Source of the DNA: Rhizoclosmatium globosum
Lineage: Eukaryota; Chytridiomycota; Chytridiomycetes; Chytridiales; Chytriomycetaceae
Direction of reading: 5' to 3'
DNA length: 64,000 nt
Assembly: GCA_002104985.1 (NCBI GenBank)
Contig: MCGO01000006.1
Coordinates: forward strand, 372,001 to 436,000
A program made the position numbers and the translations under genes. Numbering within the stretch: position 1 is the stretch's first letter; each line of letters opens with the position of its first letter. Shown in pieces: positions 1-11,246 of this stretch. Below the pieces are notes generated by a model that was given only the letters and a program-made list of their open reading frames with translations, was not told the origin of the DNA and did no database searches.

Positions 1-163
1 ACTAAATCCCGTGATTTAGAGGTTTACTTCCTCCTTCTTCCTCTTTCGTTGTTAGTCGTGATACAAAAATAGATATATACTATGCAGTAAATATTGGAAT
101 TACGATTGCTGCTTTAATATTGATTGTATTACAAACTGAATGAGAAACCTAAATTAATATCAC

Positions 164-1647
164 TTAAACAAAGGCAACGAGGCTCATAATAAATGCTGCA
201 GCGACCAAAAAACCAGCACAATGCTTGTTCGCACTAGACTTGGCGTTCGCAGTTGTGGTAGCAGCTCCCGTCGCAGCCGAAGCAGCAACTGTTTGTGTCG
301 CAGAAGCAACAACTGGCTTTGTCGGCGAGGCCCACGTCATACGTCCCTTCGCATCCAACGCATCGACAAGTCCCAAGAACGCGTTTCGTGTGGCAGTGTC
401 GTTACTCACTTTGAAATCAGTCCAGAATTCTTCCTTCTGTACCACAGTTTTAAAAAAAAAAAACTTCGTTGTCCTTTTCATGCGAACGTACCTTTGCAAT
501 GTCAAAGATGTATACCGCCTGCAAAAGTGGGAACTGATCCAAAAAATCAGATGACAGAATGGGGGACCAAAACGCTTTTTGAAAGGTGGCTTGGTCAACG
601 TAGTTCACTACGTTTGGGATAAATTGGCCAGTTCCTGGAAGCGTTCCCGATCCCGATTCCCATGCTCCTGATGCCTCTGAAATCTAAGAATTCGCGTTAA
701 ATCAAAGCTTCAACCCAATGATATGTACGTACAACAAAAGGCTTGTTGAAGGTAACAGCGTATTCGTTGTATATCGTGTAAATGGACTCATTGATGTACG
801 AAGTAGGCATGGCTCCATTGGATCCAAACCCTTTGTAGTACACAGAAGTTCCAATCCAATCAACGTAGTCCGGCCCAGGCCTGCAGTATGCAAAGTCAGG
901 CATATTCCCTTCATCAGTCGAAAAGCTTACCAGTAACTCTTGTCTCCTGGCATCAAATCAAAGTTAGGACTCCACACAAAAACAACATTCGGGTTATATT
1001 GCTTGATAATCTTGTACATTTGTTTCCAAGTCGCAATGTATTCCTCAGGTGTTGCATGAGTTGGACCATAATAGAACCATGACCCATTCATTTCAGGACA
1101 CCTATTTTAGCCATTGATTATTACGAATTAAGTATTATTAACTGTGATTATGCATGACTAACCATCGAACAAAGAGCTTTCGACCCGTTCCAGAAAGCTG
1201 GGCCGCAAGCCTCTTGGCCAATTTAACAAGTCCTTCTTCTGTCACCAATTCAAGACCGTGTGTTCCATTGTTGAGAATATTGTTAGCATCTATTTTGGAT
1301 ATAAGTCCACTGTGGCTGTGTCGAAAACCACTCAAACTTACACACAGTGACAAATGCAGAGGCATCCGTCCCATCGTCCCACTTGCTGATATCTCTCATG
1401 AAGTTGGGGTCATTTGGAATCGGATCGAGGATGACATCGGTGGCATCCGGGGTCAGGGCGTAAGGGATGGACATCTCTGTTTGGAATGAGGGTAGCGGCG
1501 GTTTCCCATCCGTGCGTTCCAGGAGGCTGGAGTATTGTCTGTGTACCAGAACCATGTACCGAGAGTTAACTTGGACTGTGCAAGCGTTGCTGAGATGTTG
1601 CAGAGGATAAAGAGGAATGCAAAGGCAGTTGGATGATGAGGCAGCAT
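164..1647 (-). CDS. GPI-anchored GH26-type endo-beta-mannanase-like glycosidase
   Basis: Secreted glycoside hydrolase of clan GH-A, most like fungal family GH26, which cleaves beta-mannan or related beta-glycans at the cell surface. The first exon encodes a signal peptide (MLPHH... to SATLAQ). The motif PEMNGSW carries the expected acid/base Glu and SEASGAW, at an exon start, the expected nucleophile Glu. The segment DYVDWIGTSVYYKG also fits the family. The C-terminus is Ala/Thr/Ser rich followed by a hydrophobic tail (AAAFIMSLVAFV), the pattern of a GPI-anchor signal. There are several short introns, for example after FVTV and after KPFV. Near 1501-1507 the frame breaks by one base between ASWNARMG and PPLPSFQ. 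This is either a lost G in a G-run or a -1 frameshift on GGGAAAC. Substrate specificity is inferred only from the family. Confidence 0.78.
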
Positions 1648-1765
1648 TTTGATTGAAAAAAATCAACCCGTAAATTGGCGGGAATGAATGCTGCTTTCAT
1701 TAATTTGAAAAGGAAAGCGGCACAACGGCAAGAGTATCAATCAAATTGTCAATGGTAGTTGTACT

Positions 1766-3026
1766 TTATAATCCTACTCTAAATTCATCATTTGACTGAG
1801 GCTTCCATGGCCAATCAGGCCTACTCGAAAATTCAATGCCATAGTTCGATTCCAGATATTCAAGAAGAGCAGCTGATGATGGAAGGACGTTAAAGTGCTT
1901 CTTTTCCATCTTGGATTGTGACTTCTCGAGCATCATCATGAGGTGGTGATGAAGAATAAAATAGTTGGTTCCTGCAACAGCTCCCAATATAAGCTCGAAA
2001 TCGATATAACATGAATTGACTCACCGTAACCAAGAGCGATTCGAGTGTATGCTTCAACTGCATGGATGGGTGTTGTTTTGAATCCTGCAAAGAGAGCCTA
2101 CGATTTCTCGTCATTTAGCAAAGCTTATGAGAAGTCATTCCTTCTCGATAAACACGTACTGGATTTTCTAATAAGCCACGAGCTGCCATAACTCCATCCA
2201 CGCCCGTTTCTTTCACCATTTGATCCGCGTCTTCAAGTGAGAAAATATCCCCATTCGCAAATATAGGAACTGAGGCATGTTCTTTAACGATTCGAATCTT
2301 TTCTGTATCTACTTTCACTGTGCTCCTTTGGCTTCGTGTCCTGCCATGTACCGTTATGTAGTCAACTGGTTTGTTCTCAACATCAATGCACGCTCAGATC
2401 CAGAACCATGACACGAACCTCCAGCAGCCTCCGCCTTTTTGACGTAGTCAATTGTTTTGCGAATATCGTCATGTACTCGAATCTTGATTGAGAATGTAGG
2501 AGGAGTCACACCATCTGCAAGCTTCTGGCCAGTCTCTTTGATTTTCCATTGAGCCGCTTTAATCATCTCAGCAACCAAGTCAGGTTGCTCCATCAATGCA
2601 CACCCAATCCCTTCTCCGATTGCCCACCGTTGCGGGCATCCACAGTTCAGATTAATTCCAGAGCAATATGGAGCCACAAGTCCGACGGCATCAGCGATGT
2701 CTGTTGGATTGTTGGCAGCAAACTGAACAACGACAGGGTTGTCAAGCGGATTGGTGCGGAACTCTGAAGTTCGAGAGAATTCCGAGTTTTTGAATACGTC
2801 CGATAGAATCATTGGCGTGTACGCAACGTCCGTGTCGTATCTAACCGAGACTTGTTAGGCACAGGGCTCGAGGCAGTTCTGTGGCCACTCACAAGCGACA
2901 AGTCTCTCGAAACGCCACTTTTGAGTACCGAACCATCGGCGCACAAATGCGCAGGTATCCGCCACTTCGTTTGCGTTCGTCGAGTTTGGCAAGGACGCCG
3001 AAGTAGTTGGACGGAGTTGGGCCCAT
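1766..3026 (-). CDS. DUS4: tRNA-dihydrouridine(20a/20b) synthase, Dus4 type
   Basis: FMN-dependent enzyme that reduces uridine to dihydrouridine in the D-loop of tRNA. I chose the start MGPTPSNYF at 3026. Domain landmarks in order are APMVRYSK (FMN-binding barrel start), AYTPMI, VVQFAANNP, LNCGCPQ with the catalytic Cys, ITVHGRT, VPIFANGDI and MAARGLL. The C-terminal LHHHLMMMLEK and KKHFNVL blocks are typical of the Dus4 subfamily. At least four introns are needed; one splits VDYITVHGRT, another separates LLENP from ALFAGF, and both restore the family sequence exactly. The spliced length of about 350 residues is normal. The gene is head-to-head with the kinase gene, with only 48 bp between start codons. 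Confidence 0.9.
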
Positions 3027-3074
3027 TGTTCGGTCAAAGGCTGAATTTTGGAAAGAAAAGAAGGATCAATTATA

Positions 3075-6000
3075 ATGCCAAACGCGCAAGGTCCGGCTGC
3101 GGCGACAGCTTTGCCGCTGGGAATAGCGCCGAAAGGGGAGGGTGTCAGCGATCTCGAAACAGGGATCACGTCAAGGGAGGTTCAAGACCTTCCCGCTCCA
3201 AACCTCGACAAAGCTGCTGCACCCGCGACATCTCTGGACAGCTCCCTTCAAATTAAAGTAACAACTATCGACGATGGAATCTGCGGTATCTGGTGTCTCC
3301 AGATATTTACTCTGGCTAACATTATCCATCAGACTCTCAATTATCGACTCCAGCATCGCCTGCAGTATTTGCCAGCAATAATTCCTTTCTATTACAATCA
3401 ATCGTCGAGTCTGGTGTTTCGTCTGAAAATCTTGGCTCGGTGAATAGTACTTCTGAGCGGAGTGAACACAGTGACAATGGAATACCTCGACATCATCATC
3501 GAGCTGTGAAAGGAGAGAATCATACTATTTCAACACACGGAACGGTCACGACCAAGCTTTTAGATGACGGGGAACAAGGAATGTCACAAATAACCTCCAC
3601 CGAATTTAGCGATACCTCTGAGTTAAATGTGGATTCGATGTCTCTATTCAGCCACACAATCAAAATCCAACGTGATACTAAGAAGAGCACATTTGCAGGC
3701 GTTGTTTCTGGCTCCAAGTTGAATGATTTTCGGTTACATTCGGCGATTGAACTGGAAAATAAGTCCAAGCCACCAACTCCAGATGACTTGAACAAACGAC
3801 GGCCAAGCCAAATTGTGGCGATTGGAGGGGAAGACGCATTAAGGAAGCGATCTACGAAGAAAAAGGCTGTAAAAGCCTCACATCACGAATTATCTGATGG
3901 GAATTGTGGCGATTCCGAAGATCACAATGAAACAACTCCACCGGTAAAACGAAAAACGAGCTCTCAGTTGGGGCTCCAGGAAAGCATCAGTCTGTCTGTC
4001 GACAGTGTGAAACTCAAAAATACAAAGAAAAAAGCAGTGAAACCTAAAAATGATGAAGACGGTCATACAGGAGACACTGAGTCTAGTTTAGCGCGAGATA
4101 CTCGTAAGAAAATGGTTTCAGCCCCAGTTGCATCGTCTCTCGATTTAGTCGAATCGAATCTACATTCTATGGAAACTGCTGTTGACGAGGAACATTCTTC
4201 ACACCATCAAAAAACGAAGCACTATTCTATTTCGCAAAGTCATGAAATTGTTGAAGAAAAAGACAAGCTTATTGAGGAAAAGATCTTGGTTGGATCGCCA
4301 AACACTTCACTGACTGATGTTAATCAAATCAACGATTCTGTTTCAGTACCTCCCGTGTCGCCTTGTCCTCAAGCCATGCCATCTTCCTTTGCAGAGTCCG
4401 AAAGTGGTGGAAAGGAAGGATTCTTTATGTTCCGAAAACTGCGACCAAAGTCAGCACCCACGAAATCCTCCTCTCGTCGAACTCCCGTTGCCGATCAGCC
4501 AAAGTTACAATCGATAGAGTCGCAAGCTGCTATCGATGAATCCTTGCAGACACCTAAACCAGACTTCATTCACCGCCTCTTCCATCACAGCAACGATGCT
4601 GAAGACTCAAGCACTGGAGAATCTGGAGCCGACGACCATAACTGGTTTCATGGAAAGTTTTTTCATCACCAAGCAAACAATGAAGAGGAAGGGAAAGAAG
4701 GAGATCACCCACATTGGTTTCATATCGCCAAGCGACAAGAATCTCTATTTGCAAAGTTTTTTCATGGACGCAGTGGTCATGACGATGAGGAATCTGTCGG
4801 TACTCCTGTACTTTCTCCCGATTCCCCTGCTATGAGTGCCTTGTCTCCTCAAATACCAGCACTTCCTATGACTGCACTGTCTCCATTAGCCAATGAAGTT
4901 GACGTTGAACACGAAGAAACTCCTATTTCGCCAAAAGAACACGTGAAAAGCCTTTCCAGAAGACCTAAAACAGCCGATCCAACTCACCGTACTGGTTCTG
5001 ACTATCATAGGGATCCAAATGAAAGACCAAGCAGTCTTTTCCAGAATCTAAAGCATGGAATGATTTCTAGATCTAGCAGTAGCGCTCGACCCAAATCGGC
5101 CAACACGGATAAAGCATACAGTGTAGATGATACGGACCAGAATATGTTTAAAAACTTGATGATGCCAAAAAGCGGTAGATCAGCAGAGCATTCAGACAAA
5201 CCGAGAGATTCGACGGATGTTGAAGAAAATTCTCCAAAAACAAGTAACAAGCCCTCAGTAAATTTATCGGTACGAACGTCATTGTCGACAAAAATGATTT
5301 CACGAAAGTCTCCCGGCGCTCGTTCACCACCTTCCACAAGTGCTTCTCGAGTCAATTCAAATGCATCACTGTTTGACAAGTATGGAAAAGTGGAGGACTT
5401 TCTGGGTAAAGGAGCAAATGCAACTGTTCGCTTGGTACTTTTGTGTAATCTATGTATTGCACCCATTGATTGTTTTCATTAGGCACACAAGCAAGACGAA
5501 TTTGATAAACATGAAGTTTATTATGCAGTCAAGGTAAACCTTCACCTACAAAAAAGAGTGACCAACTAACTCGACACATAAGAAATTCCGAAAACGCCAC
5601 AAGAAAGAAACCGAGAAAGAATATATCAAGAAAGTGATTGGAGAGTTCTGTATAAGCTCTAGTTTACATCATGTAAACGTAATTCAGACGGTCGACTTGA
5701 TCCAGGACAACGTGAGCTACCTAAGACCTTAATTTTATATCTTAAAGTCTATTACAGAGACACCAATGGTGCGTCGTCATGGAATATATGCCGGGTGGCG
5801 ATTTGTATGCCCGATTACAAGAAGGAATTGACGATCTTGACGAACTGAATTGCTACTTCAAGCAATTGATGAACGGTGTTCAATACATTCACAACATGGG
5901 TGTGGCACATCGGGACTTGAAGCCTGAGAACCTGGTAAGAATTGATGCACATAGTTTCGAACACAACTGACAACTAGATATTAGATATTGGATGCAGAAT

Positions 6001-6622
6001 GCAGAATTTTGAAGATCGCAGATTTTGGTATCTATTCTCCGATCAACTTGTTTATATTAAATTGCATCCAATTAGGCGTTTCTGAAGTTTTCAAAACATG
6101 TTTTGAGAAATCATCACACAAGACAAAAGGTGTTTGTGGCTCTGAACCTTATATTGCACCTGAGGTAAGCACGGTCTAACATCAGAAAACGAATAATTAC
6201 TTACTACTAACAGGAATGGGGGGAAGGCGCTGAATTTTATGCGACGAAAGTTGATGTCTGGGCTTGTGGTAAGATTTCAGGTTGTTCAGCTGTAATATAC
6301 TTACGAGAAGACAGGAATTATCTATTACGCTCTTTTAAAAAACTCTGTACCTTGGCACGTCGCAAAATCCTCAGACCTGCACTACACCGAATACGTAAGA
6401 CGGCGTAACCCGCAATACAATTCAGGCTTCTTGCCGTTTGATCGACTTCCAGAAGGTCCTCGTAATATAATATACCACGTTTTGGAACCAGATCCAGCAA
6501 TAAGATGGACAGTTGAAAATATTCTGGATGACCCATGGCTAAAAGCTCGTGAAGTTTGTGGGATGCCAGAACTGGAAGGACTCAATATGGTTCATACACA
6601 CAAACCTCCTGCTCATAAATAA
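3075..6622 (+). CDS. HAL4/HAL5 (SAT4/NPR1) family Ser/Thr protein kinase
   Basis: Fungal-specific kinase family; yeast Hal4/Hal5 stabilise the Trk potassium transporters at the plasma membrane. The ATG at 3075 (MPNAQGP) is the first in frame. The first ~690 residues are low-complexity, Ser/Lys rich and carry repeated His/Phe clusters ([23 protein letters not shown]). The kinase domain follows: [10 protein letters not shown] glycine loop, YYAVKKFRKR with the ATP-binding Lys, an EYIKK...GEFC helix with the conserved Glu, [11 protein letters not shown], then a [10 protein letters not shown] activation segment. The FRKR and SSLHH features are typical of HAL kinases. At least six short introns split the kinase domain; one interrupts the DFG codons and another lies at 3283-3330. 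The 3' end (HKPPAHK) is about 200 bp before a channel gene on the same strand. Confidence 0.9.
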
Positions 6623-6823
6623 TAATAAATCATACTTTGCATCTATATTTGAAATTTATTTGTTATGGTTGATCTACTGTTCCGAGAGTGGAGGTTTGTC
6701 GACTGCCATTGGACGAAGAGAATTGTCACTTACTCTCCAGTCACCACCCACTCTCCTCGTGATAGCTACCTTCTGGGAAGACACGGTCAAACGTTCGCAT
6801 TATTGTCACTCTAAGATATCTAA

Positions 6824-8860
6824 ATGAGTCGGACGCCATCTCAGATCCGAATCGGTGGGAGTACAGATGACTTCTTCAACCGGCAAACTAGCGTCATGCC
6901 ACCGCCTCCGGAGATACACCGAGTTCCAGTGGAGGGAACAACTATGCATAAGATCGAAAGACCTCCTCATAGTACTTATGAAAAGATTGTGTTTGCACTG
7001 GACATTTTGATTCCACAGGATGAAGAGGAAGATATGGAAGTTCCATCAGGTCACTTTCTTCAAAAAGTCATGATCGGAAAGAAATGGAAGTGGAGGATTA
7101 TGAAGGACAGGGATGCATATCTCCCAGAATACTTGGTGGAACACAAGGAGCTTGAAAAAACCTACAGAGTCCTTTTCGAAAAGCAAACGGCTATTCCACT
7201 TTTTGATCCGACGTCAAAGTTTTTGAAAAGATGGGATGCCCTTGCCCTGATACTGTTGTTGTTCACGGCGTCTGTTACCCCATACGAAACAGCGTAAGTG
7301 AATAAACATTTGAAGAGCAGAAACTAAACTCAATAATCTAGATTTCTTGCGAGTGACGGAGTCCCCGTTATTGACATTCTCTTTTTAATCAACCAAATCG
7401 TCAACCTTGTGTTCCTTTTCGACATGTTCATTCAAATGCGAACTCCATTCCGTGATCCAGAAACTGGACAATTCGTAAACAACGGATCAACAATCGCTTG
7501 GAACTACATTCGTTCTTGGTTCTTCATCGATCTCATGTCCACTATTCCTTGGGAGCTCCTCCAGTTTATTTCAACCGGATCTACCGATCTTACTTCGCTT
7601 AGACTTATTCGACTCGTCCGTCTTGTCAGATTGCTTAAGCTTCTCCGTGTTCTTCGGGCCAGTCGAAAGTTGAGGCAATGGCAGGTTTATATCAATATTC
7701 GTTACGCATCACTTCAGTTGATTCAGGTGAGGTTTAATATACCAAAAAATTATGATTAATTATTTGTAGGTTATTGTAATGCAAATATTCTTGATTCACT
7801 GGATGGCATGTGGTTATAGACTTGCGTCCACCCAGCAAGTTCCAACTGAAGCATTTGGATGGCACACACGTCTTCAAATTTTGTATGGATATCCGCTGGA
7901 TCCGGGAGAAGAATACATTGCAGGTTTATACTGGTCTTCAGCAACTCTAAGTCTTGTAGGTCCTGGAATGGAGGAACTCAATCCAAAGAACACCAGAGAG
8001 TTTGGTTTCGGATTATTCGCAAATTTCGTGGCATACATCAATGCACTTTACTTCATCGCAACTTTATCCGACGTCTTATCAATTAGTAACCGAAGTCAAC
8101 GTACTCACGACTTGAGAGTCGACCAATACCTTGAAATGTTTCAAAAACTCAAACTTGACATCAAATTGAAGATTAAAGTACACAACTACCTCTCAGAACA
8201 CTACGCTATGCAAGCTCAATCTCAATATACAAATATGCTTCAACAGTTACCCGTTCAATTGCACGGATTCATCACCATGGAAATTTTCATCGATTTCTTG
8301 TCTCAAATCCCATTCCTTGAGATATTTATTGACCGAGAGCCACAAATGATGCAAGAACTGTGTCGAAATGTGGAAATCAGGTCATATGCACCCAACAACC
8401 ACATTTTCTCAGAAGGATATGAGGGAATCTATTTTATGGAGCGAGGAAGCTGTGCTATTGAGGGAATTGTATATTCTGCGTGAGTATTGTTGATTTTCCT
8501 GTGTGTGAATACTCACAACCTTACAGTGGTGACGTCTTTGGAAGATCAGTCCTGCGTGAACAAAACAAATCAACTGAATGTCGTGCTTTGACGCAAACGA
8601 CAGTCCATGTACTTTCTCGTACACATCTTATCGAAGTCCTTTCTAAGCATCCGAAAATCCGGTACTATTGTAAAAGATGGACAGCATGGGCAGTTTTACG
8701 GAAATACTTACGCGCATATTCCAACCTGTATTACACGGCATCACGTCGTGGAGCGATGGTTCAACCTCCGTTACTCTCTCGAAGGCCTCATTTAAAAGAC
8801 GGAGAGTACGATGATATTGATTATGCTGTAATGGAGCATTTGGCAGAAGTTGGGTGGTAA
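6824..8860 (+). CDS. Voltage-sensor/CNBD ion channel (CNG/HCN/KCNH superfamily)
   Basis: Six-TM cation channel with a C-terminal cyclic-nucleotide-binding-like domain; about 640 residues after removing three short introns (after ETA near 7291, after LIQ near 7725, after YSA near 8480). S1 to S6 are visible. S4 reads LIRLVRLVRLLKLLRVLR with a basic residue at every third position. The pore helix GLYWSSATLSLVGPG resembles CNG channels (YWS-TLT), but the filter is VGPG rather than GYG/GFG or the CNG GET. The C-linker is followed by a CNBD with GDVFGRS in place of the usual FGE. Zoosporic fungi are known to have CNG potassium channels linked to cGMP signalling in zoospores. Ion selectivity and ligand binding here are uncertain. 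It lies directly after a HAL-type kinase. Confidence 0.88.
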
Positions 8861-8953
8861 AAGTTTTGGGTTTTCTATTTCTATATTTCAGTTCTTGTTT
8901 TCCGACACCTGTCAAAAAACTCAAATTACATAAACCCGTACACTTTTTAAAGT

Positions 8954-9552
8954 ATGACAACCAGCAGATATCATACAGTTTATCTCCTACTGCTACTTCT
9001 GACATTAGTATTGTGTGCTTCAACCGTTTTCGCAGCAGCGGGACCAAGCCCGACTCCAACATCGTTAGTAGAATACTGGACCTACAATCTCACGAATTCC
9101 TCATCAACACCGTCGAATGCCATTCAGCCAGCAGCAAAGATAATGGGGGTGGGATGGGGCACATTTATTCTCTGCTTTGTTGGGGCAATATTGATTGGAC
9201 TGTCATTGGCAAATTCACAGAATGACCTTGCCGGGTAAGCTCCCGTTAAAAGAGTTCGCGCTAATTGCATGTATAGTTTCATATATTTCGGATGCGCAGC
9301 CATTTTTGCAGTCGTTGTGATGTTATTGGCCTTCCTGCCAAAAGCTCCAGTTGGATCGGTGAGCTATTACATCGCATTGTAAAAACATTAAACTCGTTGC
9401 AGGTTCCTGATTCTGTGACCGTGTTCGACTTGACTTACTATCCGCGAATAGCATTCATCCTTCTGATTATGCTTGGATCACTTGGAGGATTACTTGGAAT
9501 CTTTGTGTATTATGTTCTTGCACCAGTTTACGCAATAAATCCAGATTCTTGA
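8954..9552 (+). CDS. TMEM218: TMEM218-like ciliary transition-zone membrane protein
   Basis: Small protein with an N-terminal hydrophobic signal (LLLLLLTLVLCASTVFA), an Asn/Ser/Thr-rich stretch with potential N-glycosylation (NLTNSS), then three membrane segments. The core GVGWGTFILCFVG, the segment FIYFGCAAIFAVVVMLLAFLP, and the C-terminal YVLAPVYA align by eye with animal TMEM218 (GVGAGVFIL, LLLFP, YVLEPIYA). TMEM218 belongs to the MKS module of the ciliary transition zone. Two introns (after NDLAG and after PVGS) join cleanly. The protein is longer than animal TMEM218 (about 115 residues) because of the cleavable-looking N-terminal extension. Identification is by pattern recognition of a short membrane protein, so a search would settle it. 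Confidence 0.72.
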
Positions 9553-9629
9553 GCGACATTAGCCTGCATCAACGCGATCCGAATCAACCCGTTGTGTTTG
9601 CAGTTTTTTTTCCCAACCACAGCTTCACC

Positions 9630-11215
9630 ATGACCAGCGAAGTCCTCTTCCGCCGCATGCAAAACATGCAAACGATTATCCTGAACCGCCCAGAAGCTCT
9701 CAATGCTCTCAATCTGAACATGGTCAAGCAAATCACTCCAAAGCTGAAAGTCTTTGAAGAGTCCCCTGTCACAAAGTCCATCCTCCTCACTGGCGAAGGA
9801 TCCCGTGCTTTCTGTGCCGGCGGAGACATTAAAGCGCTTGTTGCCGGGCAATCCAAGGACCCAAAAGATGTTGCAGCGGCCGTTGGATTCATGCAGAACG
9901 AATACGAATTGAACCATTACATCGGAACTATTAAGAAGCCGTTTATTTCTCTCATGAATGGAATCTCGATGGGTGGTGGTGTGGGTCTCTCTGTGCATGC
10001 TCCGTTCCGTATCGCGACCGAGAACACTGTGTTTGCAATGCCTGAGACCAACATTGGTCTGTTCCCAGATGTTGGTGGCAGTTTCTTCTTGCCTAGATTG
10101 GATGGTGAAGTTGGAACGTTCTTGGGAATGACTGGACAGCGGCTCAAGGGAGTTGAAGTGTTTATGGCTGGTATCGCAACGCATTACGTTCCTTCAGAGA
10201 GACTTCCAGCATTGTTGGAGCGGTTGGGTGGACTTGAAAGCGATGAGCTTGAAGTTATTAATGCTGCCATCGAGGAATTCGTCGCTGAAGCTCCTGGTGT
10301 TGATGCTTGGAATAAATGGGCTCTTGGTGGAGAGAACGCTGACGCCATTAGCCGTTGTTTCTCAGGAAACACTCTTGAGGAGATTGTGGCCGCGCTTGAG
10401 AAGGAGGTAAGTTGAACTTTTGTTTGGGGTGTTGACTCAATGTTGGAATTGAAGGGAAGCGCATGGGCTAAGAACACACTCGCTACTTTGAAAAAGATGA
10501 GCCCAACCAGTTTGAAGGTTGTATTGATTCGATTCTCCAAATTTCATTCTGAATGGTTGTGTTTTCAGCTCACCTTGGAACAACTTCGTCGCGGGCGCAA
10601 TGAGGACTTTGCTACCTGCTTTAGGATGGAATATCGAATGGTTCAAGAGACTTTGGTAAGTAATAATTTGATCCGTTCACCCCTCTAACATGTTTCCAGC
10701 AAAACGAAAACTTCTTCGAAGGTGTTACTGCCCGTCTCGTTGAAAAACGTGATCCCGTGTGGTCCCCATCATGGGACGAGCTCTCCAGCCCAAAGCTGAG
10801 CCCTCAAGAAATCACTACCAAATATTTCACAAAGCGACAGCAGCTTCCACCTTCGCTCGCGTTGATTGAACAACGCTTGAACTTTGTCAACGATCTCACA
10901 TACTATGAGTACCCACACCGAACTTTGAGTGGACTCCCAACTGATCGTGACATCAAGTTTGTTCTGGAATCGGAGAAGGGGGACAAAGGCAAGACTCTTG
11001 ACTTGTAAGTACACTTTTGTAACACTTTATGAGTACTTATTTCATGGGAAAATAGCTTTGTCCAAAAGTGGGGTTCATACAGCTCAAGAATGATTGGAAA
11101 GGATGAGACGACGCTTCCTCGTAGATCCGTTTTCCAGTTTGGCAGCAACAGGCCTAAGATTGGATTGGTTGAGAAGGTGGAGAGTATTCTTGCCCGTGCA
11201 GGCAGCAAGCTTTGA
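9630..11215 (+). CDS. 3-hydroxyisobutyryl-CoA hydrolase (HIBCH/Ehd3), with PTS1-like SKL end
   Basis: Crotonase-fold thioesterase of valine catabolism (3-hydroxyisobutyryl-CoA to 3-hydroxyisobutyrate). Start MTSEVLF at 9630 is the first ATG; upstream in-frame codons lack one. Motifs: NRPEALNAL, FCAGGDIKAL (oxyanion-hole loop), GISMGGGVGLS, FAMPETNIGLFPDVGG, then the hydrolase-specific C-terminal block YEYPHRTLSGLP. Introns follow LEKE, SLK, QETL and KTLD. The last exon reads ...LARAGSKL and stop. SKL is a canonical peroxisomal PTS1, and no mitochondrial presequence is evident. Plant CHY1 is peroxisomal, whereas animal HIBCH and yeast Ehd3 are mitochondrial. The stop is only 31 bp from the next start codon. 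Confidence 0.9.
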
Positions 11216-11246
11216 TTTAATAAAGTTGGTAGTGAAAGTTGTTCAA

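Noticed and set aside
9528..10184. 218-codon minus-strand open frame
   Set aside because: Antisense of the HIBCH first exon; no protein-like features.
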